A stretch of DNA of 64,000 bases from Glebionis coronaria (GCA_025667525.1 CM046877.1:260869706-260933705); one strand, 5' to 3'; shown: positions 10,411 to 22,146, numbered from the stretch's first letter. Notes: generated by a model from the sequence alone, not told the origin. A program made the numbers and translations.

Positions 10411-13400
10411 TTAAAAATCCGATAAACGTATACCGGGGTCAAAGATAGCGTCCTCGTTTTCGGATGAAAGACGAGACAACACAACTCCAACACAAATCCC
10501 AATGGGATAGAAGAAAATAGGAGAGAAGAAATAGAAGGGTGGGACAATGGGTAAGTCAAAACATTGAGCTACTCGAGGTAGACTCGCACCAATCAAATGA
10601 AAAGATTTTCCATTTATTGCATCGGTGGAAGACCGAGATTTCCCTATAAAAGCAATTCCAGGATCAAATATCTCGTCCTCGGTGGAGAAAGGGGAGGGAA
10701 CATAAGGGGCTTCCCCCACACTAGGTCCACACAAAGCATCGTCAAAAGGGGAAGACGAGTTTGTAGTACTCAATAAACGCGGTGATGACGGAGTTAGAAT
10801 AGTAGAAAAATCTTTTAATTTAGATTCAAAATCTTTTCCTTTTTCATCTTTAACACTCTCCTTGTGAAAACCCGATTTAATTATGTCAAAAATATTTGGT
10901 GTATCTAAAACAATGATAGTCACACTAAAAATTCTCACATTTTGAAAGCGTTTTGGTTTAGGTGGTGGCAAGTTTTCAAATCTTTTGTCAACAAAGAAAA
11001 CCTCCCCATCGGGATCAACGTATTCATCATCCGAAGAATCACTCGAGATTGGAATCATAGGCTTAACACTCTTAACCTCCATCGGTGGAGGGGACGGAAC
11101 TTCATTTTTATCAACTCCTAAAACTCTATTTGAAATCTTTTGACAAATGTTTTTGATGGGATTGACATTGTACAAAGATGTGATCGAATAAACATGAGAA
11201 AGCGTGGAGTTTTGGGTTGCATTAATGACGAGTTCTTCCTCATTGAAACGAAGAGTGATTTTTCTTGCATGCACATCGATAAGTGCTCTCGAGGTATCCA
11301 AAAAAGATCGACCTAAAATTAACGGAACTTTAGGATCGATGGGAATATCAACAACAATGAAGTCCACGGGATAATAGAATTTCCCAACTTTCACAAAGAC
11401 GTCCTCGGCAACTCCACAAGCTAGAATCGTAGAATGATCGGCCATTTCGATTGACATTCTTGAAGGAGTGAGATTTGGAAGATTGAACGATTTAAAAATC
11501 TCAAGAGGCATCAAATTAATACTAGCACCAAGATCGGCCAAGGCGTAGCATTCTTCCATGTCTTGGATAGCACATGGGATTAAAAACTTTCCAGGATCAC
11601 CGACTTTTTGAGGTATGCGGCTTAGAAAAACCGAAGAACAACTAGACGATTTTTGCAATTTTTCTTTGTTATTCAACATACTTTTGAAGTTCGCGGCAAA
11701 TCGAGGCATCATGACTAAGGCGTCGGCAAAACTTATATTAAAATGCAAGTCACGAAACATTTTCATAAAAAGTTCAAATTGATAATTATTTCGTTCTTGT
11801 GCCTTTTCCTTGTCTCGTCTTGATGGGTTGGGTAAAGGTGGTGTGGGTTGGGGCAAATTAGACATAGGCAACGGCCTTGGAATCTCGGGTTCCATAATGG
11901 GTATTGGTTCAACCGTAGGTGTGGTTTGAGCGGTACTTCGTGGGCTTGTAATGTGCTCCTTTTCAACCACAACCTCGGGTTCTTTCTCTTTTTCCTTCTC
12001 CATAGAAGTACTTGGACGAGAAATGGGTTCTTTGAAAGTTTTACCACTACGAGTGGTAATAACCTTCAATTCTCCTTTCGGGTTCACGATGGTATCACTA
12101 GGAAGACCACCCGAAGAAGAGGGCTTACACATGATAGCTTCAAACATTTTAGCCATACGATCTTCAAACTTAGATTGCCTAGCATCCGCTTTCAACAACT
12201 CTTGCTTAATCTCATGTTGTCCTTGCTCCATTTTTTGTTGATTTTGTTGGAGTCGTGTGACATTTCCTTCCATTTTATTAGCATGAGTTTTAAGTTCATT
12301 AGCAAGTTCGTTTTTAAGCTCGTTTTTCAACTCGGATCTTAAGCTAACCATTTCACGTTGCATGTTGTCAAACTTAGCATCATTAGCCTTAGCATAATTC
12401 AAAAACTCTCCTTGAAGATTTTTGGTGTGATCGTTTTGAAAACCTTGGGCATTAGTTTGAAAATCACGGTTTTGGTTTTGATTAGAAATTTGCCCATTTC
12501 CACTTTGGTAATTACCTTTGTTATAGTTTCTTTGATTTCCTTGGTAATTTCCACCTTGATTGTTGTTGTTGCGATAATTATTAGCATTTTGATTGGGTTG
12601 AGCTTGATTTGAACGTGAACCTTGACCGATTTGGTTATAAGTTCCCGTGGCTACAAAAGCATTCGAAGTGTTACCATCCGCGGTAATGCACTCGGATAAA
12701 TCATGAGCTCCCCCACACGACAAACAACTTTTAGAAACCGCTTTAACCGAAGCGGTGTTGGAAGCTTCTTGAGCCTTCCAATGGGACATAAGGTTTGCAA
12801 ATCTATCGAAAAATCGGTTTTCTTCATTTGCTTCATCATGTAATGCATTGATACTTTGAGACGATGATGAGCCCCTTTTGGCAACACTCGGTGTGTGACG
12901 AGGGCTATAAACCTTAGACCTATTCTCGATTATGACCAAAGCTTCTTCAACCGTTTTACACAAAAAATTACCACCCGCGGCGGCATTTAAATAATCTCTT
13001 TCATGATCGTTAAGTCCATTGTAAAACGTGTCGATTTGGTGCAAATCGGAAAAACCATGATGAGGACATTCGTGTAACATCTCCTTAAACCTATTCCAAG
13101 CCGTAGAAAAACTTTCATTTGGTTCTTGTGAAAATTTTGAAATTTCGTTCTTCAAATGCGTAGTCTTAGAGGGCGGAAAAAATTGGTTCACGAACTTCGA
13201 AACGAGATCCTTCCATGTCAATATAGAATTGGGTGGCTCTTTCTCTAACCAAATTTTAGCGGGCCCCGCTAAGGAATACGGAAATAACATCATCTTAATC
13301 GAGTCATTCGAGACATCCTTGAATTTGCATGTGGCGGTAAGACGATTAAATTGGCGGATATGGTTGTGCGGATTGTCCTTCTCATCACCACGGAATTTGT

Positions 13401-13671
13401 TGTTTTGAATCATCGACAACAAACCCGTTTTCACCTCAAAATTCTCCGCAAGGATTGCGGGAATTACAATAGCTTCTCCATAACCCTCGGTGGGTGCTTG
13501 AAGTAACTCCATCATAGTTCGATTCGCCATGGTTGGTTCTTCTCGTACAATGGGTTCGTCAATAGGAGACTCCTCACTAGAAAGAGTGAGTGATTTGTTT
13601 CTTCGTTTACGAGCACGTCTAGCTTTAGAGCGAGTTTGCATAAACGTCACGTACAACGAGAAGGCGAGCAA
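10411..13671 (-). CDS. E2 Gag-protease polyprotein with FDPG tail, intact
   Basis: Uninterrupted 1086-residue frame. A second Met at residue 11 (MQTRSKARRARKRRNK) may be the real start, since a basic N-terminus is usual for plant gag. Domains in order: capsid-like retrotransposon gag (about 95-235, with LAGPAKIWLEKEP and FVNQFFPPSKT); zinc knuckle CLSCGGAHDLSEC (about 315-327, C-X2-C-X3-H-X4-C); Asn/Gln-rich linker; coiled coil (about 430-520); retropepsin (about 685-800, active-site ADLGASINLMP, then PLILGRSFL); acidic linker; tail with FDPGI at 1002 and 1077 flanking a hydrophobic stretch (VPPFYFFSPIFFYPIGICVGVVL). No RT or IN follows. Gag forms the particle and PR cleaves it; the tail's role is unknown. 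Confidence 0.92.
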   Translation of the reverse strand: MLAFSLYVTFMQTRSKARRARKRRNKSLTLSSEESPIDEPIVREEPTMANRTMMELLQAPTEGYGEAIVIPAILAENFEVKTGLLSMIQNNKFRGDEKDNPHNHIRQFNRLTATCKFKDVSNDSIKMMLFPYSLAGPAKIWLEKEPPNSILTWKDLVSKFVNQFFPPSKTTHLKNEISKFSQEPNESFSTAWNRFKEMLHECPHHGFSDLHQIDTFYNGLNDHERDYLNAAAGGNFLCKTVEEALVIIENRSKVYSPRHTPSVAKRGSSSSQSINALHDEANEENRFFDRFANLMSHWKAQEASNTASVKAVSKSCLSCGGAHDLSECITADGNTSNAFVATGTYNQIGQGSRSNQAQPNQNANNYRNNNNQGGNYQGNQRNYNKGNYQSGNGQISNQNQNRDFQTNAQGFQNDHTKNLQGEFLNYAKANDAKFDNMQREMVSLRSELKNELKNELANELKTHANKMEGNVTRLQQNQQKMEQGQHEIKQELLKADARQSKFEDRMAKMFEAIMCKPSSSGGLPSDTIVNPKGELKVITTRSGKTFKEPISRPSTSMEKEKEKEPEVVVEKEHITSPRSTAQTTPTVEPIPIMEPEIPRPLPMSNLPQPTPPLPNPSRRDKEKAQERNNYQFELFMKMFRDLHFNISFADALVMMPRFAANFKSMLNNKEKLQKSSSCSSVFLSRIPQKVGDPGKFLIPCAIQDMEECYALADLGASINLMPLEIFKSFNLPNLTPSRMSIEMADHSTILACGVAEDVFVKVGKFYYPVDFIVVDIPIDPKVPLILGRSFLDTSRALIDVHARKITLRFNEEELVINATQNSTLSHVYSITSLYNVNPIKNICQKISNRVLGVDKNEVPSPPPMEVKSVKPMIPISSDSSDDEYVDPDGEVFFVDKRFENLPPPKPKRFQNVRIFSVTIIVLDTPNIFDIIKSGFHKESVKDEKGKDFESKLKDFSTILTPSSPRLLSTTNSSSPFDDALCGPSVGEAPYVPSPFSTEDEIFDPGIAFIGKSRSSTDAINGKSFHLIGASLPRVAQCFDLPIVPPFYFFSPIFFYPIGICVGVVLSRLSSENEDAIFDPGIRLSDF

Positions 13672-14370
13672 AGAAGATTCTTTTTGGTTTTTTTGTGTTT
13701 TTTCAATTTTTTTGTGGTTTTTGATTGTATTAACCTTTTGGAAATTGGTGAATGTATTAAGTAGACAATGAGGTCCACAAATCTCCTCACTTAATCAAAT
13801 CTCTTGATTAAAAAGGCCTCAAGGAATGAAAACGATCACGTGGAGTGAACGCCTTCGATGACTTTAGAACGATGGTGGAACACCAAATTGTTCAAGAGGG
13901 TTTAATCAAATGAAACCAAGAAAATATATATGATATGTAATAATACTTTGGGCGGCAAAACCCTCGATTCACTCTCAAAATCAAATACGCACAAGCAAGC
14001 GGAGGAAACGAGGCGGCGCGAAGCACTTAAGAGCCTTTTTCCTTTAGGTTGTGAAATACAACCGCCTTATACCCACCTTATAGTTTGTATTATCAAGATT
14101 AAGCTTCACGAAAGTATTTATCTATTTTTGCCTTTTTCTTTGGTTTGAGATTCGAATACAATGATCGAGTGATGAAATCCCGAATCAAGGTTGTGATTGC
14201 TCACGTATTTGGAGTACTTGTGTATTTATTGTTCTACGTATACAATATAGTAATAGTATTCACACAAAAACCGAAAAACGATAACACGTATTAATAGAGT
14301 GCTATTAATACAATTATATTTATGGCTAATATAGAAAAACAACAATGGTCAATCAAAACACAACACGCCT
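13672..14370 (-). other. E2 5' leader
   Basis: About 700 bp between PBS and the gag start on the minus strand, presumably 5' untranslated and packaging sequence. No gene seen; the short frames at 13930-14148 (+) and 14291-14614 (-) have no recognisable domain. Confidence 0.6.
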
Positions 14371-14387
14371 CCCCGGCAGCGGCGCCA
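14371..14387 (-). other. E2 primer-binding site (tRNA-Asp type)
   Basis: Minus strand TGGCGCCGCTGCCGGGG, 4 bases inside the 5' LTR, complementary to the 3' end of plant tRNA-Asp (expected TGGCGCCGTTGCCGGGG) with one mismatch. This is the primer used by Athila and relatives. Confidence 0.85.
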
Positions 14388-15602
14388 TTAATGATAGTTG
14401 TAAAATCACACTTGTTTTGGAAAAACAAGGCAATAATATAGGGTAAGCACGACGATTTAGGAAAACCGTGTGTAAATGACCCTAAAAGTGAGTTCGTTCT
14501 CTCGAGGAGGCTAGTGCGTTGTGAATTGAATTGATTGATTATGTTTTTGGTTATTAATGAGAAGAAAAGAAGAGAAAATGACGAAGACGAAAAAAAATTA
14601 GAAAAATAAGGCAAGACACTACTAGAAAGTTACGACGAAGAACGTGAAAAACACAAAATTTAAAATTTTAATCTAAAAATTCCTAAAAATTACTAAAAAC
14701 TCCCAAATAATATTCTAAGGGTTTACAAAAAATTCAGACTTGCCAAAACCTTTTAATTAATTTAATAATGACTTTTTAATGCTAATTAAAGCCCTAAAAA
14801 TCACTTTTAAATATTAAAAAGCCCTAAACAAGATTTTATAGTTTGTAAACCTCAAAAATGACCTAATTAAACTAAAAACTATTTTTAAAAATTTTAAAAC
14901 CAAATTAAACTATTTTTAAACTCCTAAAAACTATTAAAATGTATTAAATCTTAAATTAATTCTAAAAATTAATTGAAAAGCCTAAAAATTATTCTACAAA
15001 TGGGAAAAGTCCTAATTAATGCTATAGAATCTAGGAAAAATGAAAAAGAAATAAAAATATAACTTTTTATTTTAATGAATAAAATAATATTAAAATAATC
15101 CAAAAAATTAAAAGTTCTTAAATAAATTCTAAAAAATTCTCAAAAATCCTAAATATTCTAACTAGAAAGAAAATGTAAACAAAAGTTTCTAAAACCTCTT
15201 AATGAATTTTATATTAATTTTCAAAGTTTAATAAAAAAACTAAAATCAAATAAAATCAAAAATTAAAGTTTTTGAAAACTTTTTCACATGTAAACCTCAA
15301 AAATACAAATTAAAACCTAAAAATTATTTTTCCCTAATTAAAATCTACTTTTATCTATTTTTTAATGACTTAATGAAAAACGGGTATTAAATAAATTCTT
15401 ATAAATAATTAAATAAACGGAAAATTATGAAAATAGGCTAGAAAAATCTATTATGCTAATATTAATCTAAGAAAAATAAAAAGAACACAAGTCAGCTTAG
15501 AAAAAGCCCAAAATAAGCTTAAGCACCTACGGCTTTTTAATAAGCCAAGAAGTCAAAAACAGGTTAAAAGAATTAACCTTGCACCCTTGGTCAGTAAAAG
15601 AC

Positions 15603-15698
15603 CCAAGGGCGCAACGGTTAAGTATATGGTGTGTGAGTGTGGTGATGGGGGTTCGAGTCTTAGCAACCCCTTTTTTTATTTATTTTTTTTTTCTTTTT
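15603..15698 (+). repeat. tRNA-like or SINE-head segment inside E2 5' LTR
   Basis: Copy of 5966-6060: A-box-like segment from 15608, B-box GGTTCGAGTCT at 15650-15660, then a T-rich tail of slightly different length. Confidence 0.45.
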
Positions 15699-17067
15699 AA
15701 CTTTTCAATCCAACTTGTGACCTTAACCAATGCTTAATTCCAATCCAGTTACACTTTTTAACACTGAATAAGTTCAATTCCAAGTAAAAAACGTGACAGA
15801 TTGTACTATGATGAACACCAAGTTCTTTTTGCTTTTTTCCTTTTCTTCACAGATGGTGAAACCTTCCAAGAGGGCTTGGAAGTTTGTTTTGGATTGTATG
15901 GTGTTTTTGGATCACAATGGCACCCTTGTGCTCTTTCTGAGCACAAGGAGTCAGGACACACAAGAAACAACCAAATGAGCTCACAAAACGATCACAATAT
16001 GCACATACAGACCAAGCAAGTCTCTGTGACAGTTTGCTATGTCTGGTGGTTCTAGAGTAGATTTCTAGCAGCTTATTGAGTTCTAGCTTCCCAAATTTTG
16101 CACAAGCATACACCAACTAACACTCAAGAAGTAGCACTAACTCAATCACCCTATCTCCTAACAGAGATCCAAGATCATGCATAAAAATTCTTGAAAGATA
16201 AGTATAAAAATCCTAGCAGATTTTCAAGCTCACTTTTTCACTTTTTAAGCACCAATCTTGTTCAAATCTTGTTCCAAAATAACTCACAACAGCTTTGTAA
16301 TCTATCTTAACCTTTTATTAACCTTTTAACACACTATCAAGGCACAAATTAAATGTTCTACCCTGCTAACATCTATTGCCAAACAGCCTATTAACTTTTT
16401 GAAAACCAACTTTTTCAAAGAAAAACCTTACAAAACCTATGAAAACTGATTCAATAGCATCTAAACATGTATAACAACTCAAAATAACACCAATCAAAGC
16501 AGATTAACACACAAATACTAAACAATCAATCAAGACCAATCCAACTACACTTTTCTGAAATTTTTCAAAAGAAAAATGGAAGTACCTTAGATCCCTTACA
16601 TCCAAGGGTCTTGTGGTTGAAAAACCACCTCCAAACCAACTCGGGTTGGTGCAGAACAAGGATCAACAAGCAAATGCTCAACCTGTCAAAGAAAAAATCA
16701 AAAGAAACAACAAATATAATGATATTCTGTTTTCCTAATTCTTTCTTAAAAACTTCCAAATTTTTCCAAAACTTCCTACACGTTTTAATATCACTTCTCA
16801 AGTCCAATAATCAAAGAATTTTTCCACTTTCACTTCAAAAATCTTGATTTCAGAACCTAAAAAAAACTTCTTTTAAAACAACCTTTGAAAATCTTAACAC
16901 ACAAATTCTTCACAAACTAAATGGAACTCAGTTTAACTTCACTAAATTTTTTTTTTTCAACTTTAAACAAACATTAAAAGGAATTATAATTGCTCCAACA
17001 CAAACACCAAACTTTAATTTTATTAAAAAGGAAAATACAAAATTTTATGAAGAAAACTGGAACAAGG

Positions 17068-17096
17068 AAAATGAGGAACAGGCTCCTCATTTTATA
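17068..17096 (-). promoter_or_regulatory. E2 5' LTR TATA box with inverted repeat
   Basis: Active-position promoter of E2. The TATA box (17090-17096) overlaps the 10-bp inverted repeat (17068-17093) exactly as in the 3' LTR. Confidence 0.6.
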
Positions 17097-18158
17097 CTCT
17101 TCATTGGACTATTCTAGAATAACTGAATAAAAAATTACAAGCTGGAAACCCTAAATTTTGAATTCTCAATTTTGCCCTCTTGCTTCTTGACGAATCTTGG
17201 GTCAAAATGGTACCCATGTGACTTGACAGGCTGGAAATGTGATCTTGGACGTTTAAATCTTCTTGGAGGCCAAGTAGTTGCTTTTGGTCGTTGATTTTGT
17301 CGGGGTTTTTGGGTTTAGTGTGAAAGAGATGGGCAGGGGAGGTTTGGGTGAGGACCACAGGGACACGTGGAGCCTTTGTGTGAGGTGGGTTAGGTTGAGG
17401 GTTTAGTCAATTAGGGATCTGCACCTAATTAGAGGGTATCCCTTTGTTTTGAGGTGGATTGAAACTGGAGGGTAATTAGGGTTCGTCTAGGATTAGGCTG
17501 TGTTTGATTTGTTTTTAAGTTTAAACACATTTGAAAAGGTGTTTTGGGAGGGAGTTAGGGGTTAAGTTGGGTTTGACCTGGGTTGACCTCAATTAAAAAT
17601 TAACCCGGGTATGGGATGTTGGGCTTAGGGGCTTTGTTGGGCTTGGGTGTTGGATTTGCATTACCCATCCAATACTTAACGTAGTCACCTGTTAAGTTTT
17701 TGCAAAGTCAGTCCAATTTGGTTAACTCTTTCACCAACAGTCCAAAAGCAATTTCAATTCTAGTCCTTTTGGTCCTTTTTGTTAACTTTTGAACTTTTGA
17801 CCAAATTCCAAGGGCATTTCTTGCATATTCTTCAATCTTCAAGGGTACTACTTGCACAATTAACATTTTGAAGGGTTAAAAGTGACAAGTTCTTCAAAGA
17901 TGAGGGGTCATTTTTGCCAATTCTTCAAACTTGAGGGGTCTTTTTGCAAAATCCAAACTTGGGCCCGGTTCATTGTGCGACTTCGTTTCCCGTGTTCGTT
18001 TTTGAATGATTCTTGTGTTCTTTTACCAATTCCTCAATATCCGTACCTAAAAATACACAAGTAACAAACACGAGCATATATTTGGTATATTTTATGATAT
18101 TTTATGCATTTTAAGGCTGTTTTGGACGATGAGACCATGTATAAAAGCAGTCTCATCA

Positions 18159-18163
18159 GGCAT
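18159..18163. repeat. E2 target-site duplication, right
   Basis: GGCAT directly after the LTR end TCTCATCA, identical to 4751-4755. The disrupted E1 protease frame resumes here. Confidence 0.95.
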
Positions 18164-20182
18164 CAAATTAATACTAGCCCCGAGATCAGCAAGGGCAGTA
18201 AATTCTTCAGTTTTGTTGAACACGCAAGGCAACACAAAACGACCGGGATCTCCAAGCTTTTCCGGAAGTTCTCTAAGAAGAACTGCAGAGCAGTTTTCAT
18301 TTAAGCGTGTGTTGGCGAGTTCAATCAGCTTCTCCTTCTTGCTAAGCAATTCCTTGAATGCTTTGACAAATTTCGGCATGTGGCAAAGTGCTTCAACAAG
18401 GCTAATGTTGATGGTCATTTTAGATAGCATGTCCACATATTTCGATACTTGGCAGTCATTCTTGGTTAGATCATTGGTCTTGCCTATGCGAGAAGGGTAT
18501 GGGATTCTAGGTTGATAAGGGTTAGGTGAAGGTGTTGGTGGTGAAGGTTGTGATGTTGAAGGGTCCTTCCGAGATACATCGTCATGACGAGGCGGAGACG
18601 GTAATGGTGTACTATCACTAAGTGTAAGAGGAGTAGGGATATATGGTGGTGGAGGAGGTGTAGATCATGGTGGTGAATCAGGTGGATTGACAATGGTAAT
18701 TCCACTACGCGTAGTTATAGCACGCACATTAGCTCGCGGATTAGTGACGGTGTTTGAAGGTAGAGAACCCGAAGAAGAAGAAGGTTGAGCTTCGGGCAAG
18801 AAACTAGCCAACAGATTTTTCAATTCAGTTGTTTGAGTGATGAAAGAGGATTGAAGATTATCACGAACCTCGGTTCTGATGTCATTACCTTGTTTCAAGA
18901 TATCTCCTTTCAAATTGATTATTTGGCTCTGTAGATTCTTGATTTGCTCACCTTGAGTTCTCATGATTGTGTCAACATCGGGATTAATGGGTGGGTGTTG
19001 TTGGGTGGGTGGTTGATAAGGGTTAGAAGCACGAGGTGGGATTTGGTTGCTTCTATTGTAGTTGTTGGCGGGATTTTGGTTTTGAGGAGAAAAACCGGGT
19101 GAAAGGTAATTGTTTGAACGGTAGCTCAGCAGATTTCTATCCCCTTGTTGTCTAGCTTGGTAATTTTCCGGTGAATAATTACTGTAAGCTGCATACACAT
19201 TTTCCGGATTTCCTTGTGTCGAAGGACAATCGGTGTATGAGTGAGGACCGCCACATGTTTCACAAGGATTAGCAACCGCTTTAACTTGTTGTTGTTGTTG
19301 GTTTGGAGCGAGAAGCGTAATACTTTTGCTCATTTCAGCCATCATGCGGGTGAGTTCGGTCATCTCAGGGTTTGCTGAGGTAGAAGAAACATTGACTCTC
19401 GTGTTGTTTCTAGAAGAAGCAGAGGAATCCTAGTTCTTATGATGAGTAGTCATGTTTTCAATTAACTCTCTACACTCCTCGGGTCTCCTTTTCATGAATG
19501 TGCCACCGGCGGCTGCATTGATCGTATCACGATCTCGAAAAGTCAACCCGTTGTAGAAAGTATCGATCAAGGTGACCGGAAGCATGTTGTGGTTTTGACA
19601 ACGGTCGATCAAGACATTATATCTCTCCCATGCATCGAAAAGAGATTCATCGGGATCTTGCATGAAACCGCTGATCTGATTGCGAAGGCTTGTGACCATG
19701 GATGGTGGAAAGTAGCGCGAAAGAAAGCGTTGAGTCATATCATCCCAAGTATGAATAGAATTCTTCGGGAGACGATCAAACCATTTCTCGGCATGATGCG
19801 ATAAAGTATGTGGGAAGAGTTGTAGGCGAAGTACATCCATTGTGGCCCCAGGAAACTTCATGCTTTGGGTGATTGTAATGAACTTGTCGAGGTGTTTGTT
19901 GGCATCATCATCAGGCAATCCTCTAAATGGGTTTGTTTGTACTTGCTGAATCATGTGGTGCTTCAACGAAAACTCAGGAGCGTTGATTTGCATCGGCGCA
20001 ATCGGTCCTCCTCGTCCAAACATGGTTGGTTGACAAAGTTCCTCCATGGTCCGAAGATCGGGCTGTGGAAGAGCATTGTTGTTATTGTTGAGGTGCGGTA
20101 GTTGATTATTGTTGTTAACACCTGCCATATCTAAATCTTCTTGAGGCTCGGGCTCTTGATAATTAGAAGATCTAGTACGCAT
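18164..20182 (-). pseudogene. E1 gag-PR, N-terminal half: gag to protease active site
   Basis: Upstream half of the E1 gene; the rest is at 3580-4755. The start is taken at MRTRSSNYQEPEPQE (20182). A capsid-like gag domain follows (WFDRLPKNSIHTWDD, FLSRYFPPS), then zinc knuckle CETCGGPHSYTDC, a Pro/Gln-rich linker, a coiled coil and the protease start ELPEKLGDPGRFVLP...ADLGASINLMP, cut by E2 at the Met. Two in-frame stops break it: TAG near 19430 (a Trp codon in E3) and TGA near 18665 in the Pro-rich linker. One frame otherwise. Confidence 0.88.
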
Positions 20183-20411
20183 ACACCTGAAAATGCAAAA
20201 GAAAACAAAACCAAACACAAAAACAATATATATACACAATAAAGATAAAATCTTTTTGGATTTTTGAAATTTTCAATTTTTATGGATTTTTTATCAATTT
20301 TTAATTTTTATGATTTTTTGAAATTTTTATGCAGGAAAAATAACGTTCACAAGTGAACGGATCCCAAAAAGCAACGTGTCTTTCACAAAAAACTGTTGAT
20401 CTTTACGAAAA

Positions 20412-20429
20412 GAGCCGGCAGCGGCGCCA
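20412..20429 (-). other. E1 primer-binding site
   Basis: Minus strand TGGCGCCGCTGCCGGCTC, 2 bases inside the 5' LTR. The first 15 bases fit tRNA-Asp with one mismatch; the last three depart from it, as in E3 (42119-42136). Confidence 0.75.
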
Positions 20430-20859
20430 TTTAATAACTAGATTTTACTCAGGTTAAAAATATTTAATAACTAAGATTTTCCCAGTTAAAAAGATTCGTT
20501 GTACCTATCTCTTCGAATTGAAAAACTTGTGTTTAATGTGTGACTCAGTTGAACTTTGGTGGAATAAAGATGTGTCGTTGTAGTTTTGAAATTAAAGGTG
20601 CAAAGACAATTAAAGTAAAGGTGCAATTAAAATAAATCTAAGTCTAATTAAAATAAAGTGCAAGTATTTAAAGCGCGACTAAAACTAAAGGGCAATAAAG
20701 TAAATAACACAAACTTAAATCTAACTAAGGCAAACTTAAAACGCAACTAAACTAAATCTTAAACTAAGGCAAATAAACTTAAAGTGCGAGTAAGGAAAAA
20801 GGCGGGAAAAAATAAAGTTTAAAATGAAAAGGCAGAAAACTAAAAACTAAGATTTCCCA

Positions 20860-21300
20860 ATCCGGAATAAACTCCTATTCGGAATAAATGCTATTCGGAA
20901 TAACTGTCACCTATTCGGAACGAATAGCCCTATTCGGAATGATTGACTATTCGGAATGAACGCCCCTATGCGGAATAAACCTCCTATGCGGAATAATCAT
21001 CTATTCGGAATAGCTGTCCCTATTCGGAATAAAATCCTACTCGGAATATTGGGCCTATTCGGAAAGAACCTCCTATGCGGAATAAGGTGCCTATTCGGAA
21101 AGTTGTTCCTATTCGGAATAAATCCCTGTTCGGAATAATGCCCTTACTCGGAAAGATCAGCCTATTCGGAATATCTGTCACTTATTCGGAATAACTATTC
21201 TATTCGGAATACCAAGCCTTACTCGGAATAAAACCTCTATTCGGAATATCAAGTATTCCGAATAGACCACCCAGGAAAGTCTCCCTATGCGGAATACTGG
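20860..21300 (-). repeat. TTCGGAA minisatellite in E1 5' LTR
   Basis: Same array as 160-590 but with one extra 20-bp unit near 21001-21020, a unit-length difference between two LTRs that were identical at insertion. Confidence 0.9.
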
Positions 21301-21765
21301 GGATCAGAAACCTGCACTTTTCAGTAAGAAATATCCGAAGAACAAGGACAATAAGAATGCACGGATCTAATCAAAAATTAACCAAATCAACAAAAAGATT
21401 AAACCAAACTAATAACAAAAACATCTAATGAACATAAACAATCAATCCAAAATAACAAATCAAACAATAAAGATCAAGATAATCAAAACCACTTAAATAA
21501 ATCAATCAAAATCAAGAACATAAACATAAACAATAACAATCAAAGAATAAGAAAGGAAGAATGAGATTAACAAGATAAAGATAAAGCTTGACAAGAATTA
21601 AAAAGAAAAACTTACTTGAATTAAATGGTAATTAAGGTGCAAGACAAGGTAATTAAATGGACAAGTATTTAAATTGACAAGGTAATTAAAAGTGCAAGGT
21701 AATTAAAAGGTGGAAGGACTAATTGTCACGATTAGCCAACAAAAACAAATGCTTAACAATCTAAA

Positions 21766-21797
21766 CTATTTATAGGGGAGGATTAAGGAAGCTTCCT
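21766..21797 (-). promoter_or_regulatory. E1 5' LTR core promoter
   Basis: TATAAATAG on the minus strand (21766-21774) and palindrome AGGAAGCTTCCT (21786-21797), in the position that would drive the full-length E1 transcript. Confidence 0.65.
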
Positions 21798-21840
21798 CCC
21801 CTCCTTCATTTCTTGTTAATTGCGGGATTAAGTCCCTCCT

Positions 21841-22146
21841 TCATTTAGTCTTCATTAATTGCGTCATTAGTCCTTTTCTTCTAATCTTTCTTTTAAATTT
21901 GGACTTTAAGGACTTGTGGCTCGGGATATCTTTTGAACTCGTCTTTAATTTCTTCAATAAAATAGACTTGAGTTTCTCGACTTCTGATAAACTTCCGTCT
22001 TTTGACTTTTTCTTCGATAAATCTTCAGAATTGGCCTTGGACTTCCGTTCTTTTTCCACTTTTGACTTCTCGACTCCGTCTTTCATCTTTTTCTTCAATA
22101 AAAGCCGTGAATGCCCGTGAATTCCCGTGTTTTCTCCACTTTTCAC
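21841..22146 (-). CDS. Small Lys-rich ORF in E1 5' LTR U3
   Basis: 101-residue copy of the frame at 1136-1423; the former stop is lost, adding six residues. See that entry. Confidence 0.3.
   Translation of the reverse strand: MKSGENTGIHGHSRLLLKKKMKDGVEKSKVEKERKSKANSEDLSKKKSKDGSLSEVEKLKSILLKKLKTSSKDIPSHKSLKSKFKRKIRRKGLMTQLMKTK

Larger units (their letters stand above)
4756..18158 (-). mobile_element. E2: young Athila-like gag-PR retrotransposon
   Basis: Complete 13.4-kb element on the minus strand with two 3.76-kb LTRs, a tRNA-Asp-type PBS, an uninterrupted gag-PR ORF, a noncoding 3' region, a PPT and a perfect 5-bp duplication. I count about 14 differences between the LTRs (near 0.4 percent), so the insertion is recent. 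No RT, RNase H or integrase is present, so movement needs enzymes from a relative. H, at the right of the window, shares its LTR tip, PPT and 3' region and carries pol. Confidence 0.95.
14392..18158 (-). repeat. E2 5' LTR
   Basis: 3767 bp with the same landmarks as the 3' LTR: A/T-rich block, tRNA-like segment (15603-15698), inverted repeat plus TATA box (17068-17096), and tip hairpin TGATGAGA/TCTCATCG. Differences from the other LTR are scattered substitutions and a 3-bp indel near 15853. Confidence 0.95.

Noticed and set aside
11848..12612. Plus-strand frames of 164, 96 and 84 residues opposite E2 gag-PR
   Set aside because: Reverse-strand shadows of the intact gag-PR frame; no domain, low-complexity composition.
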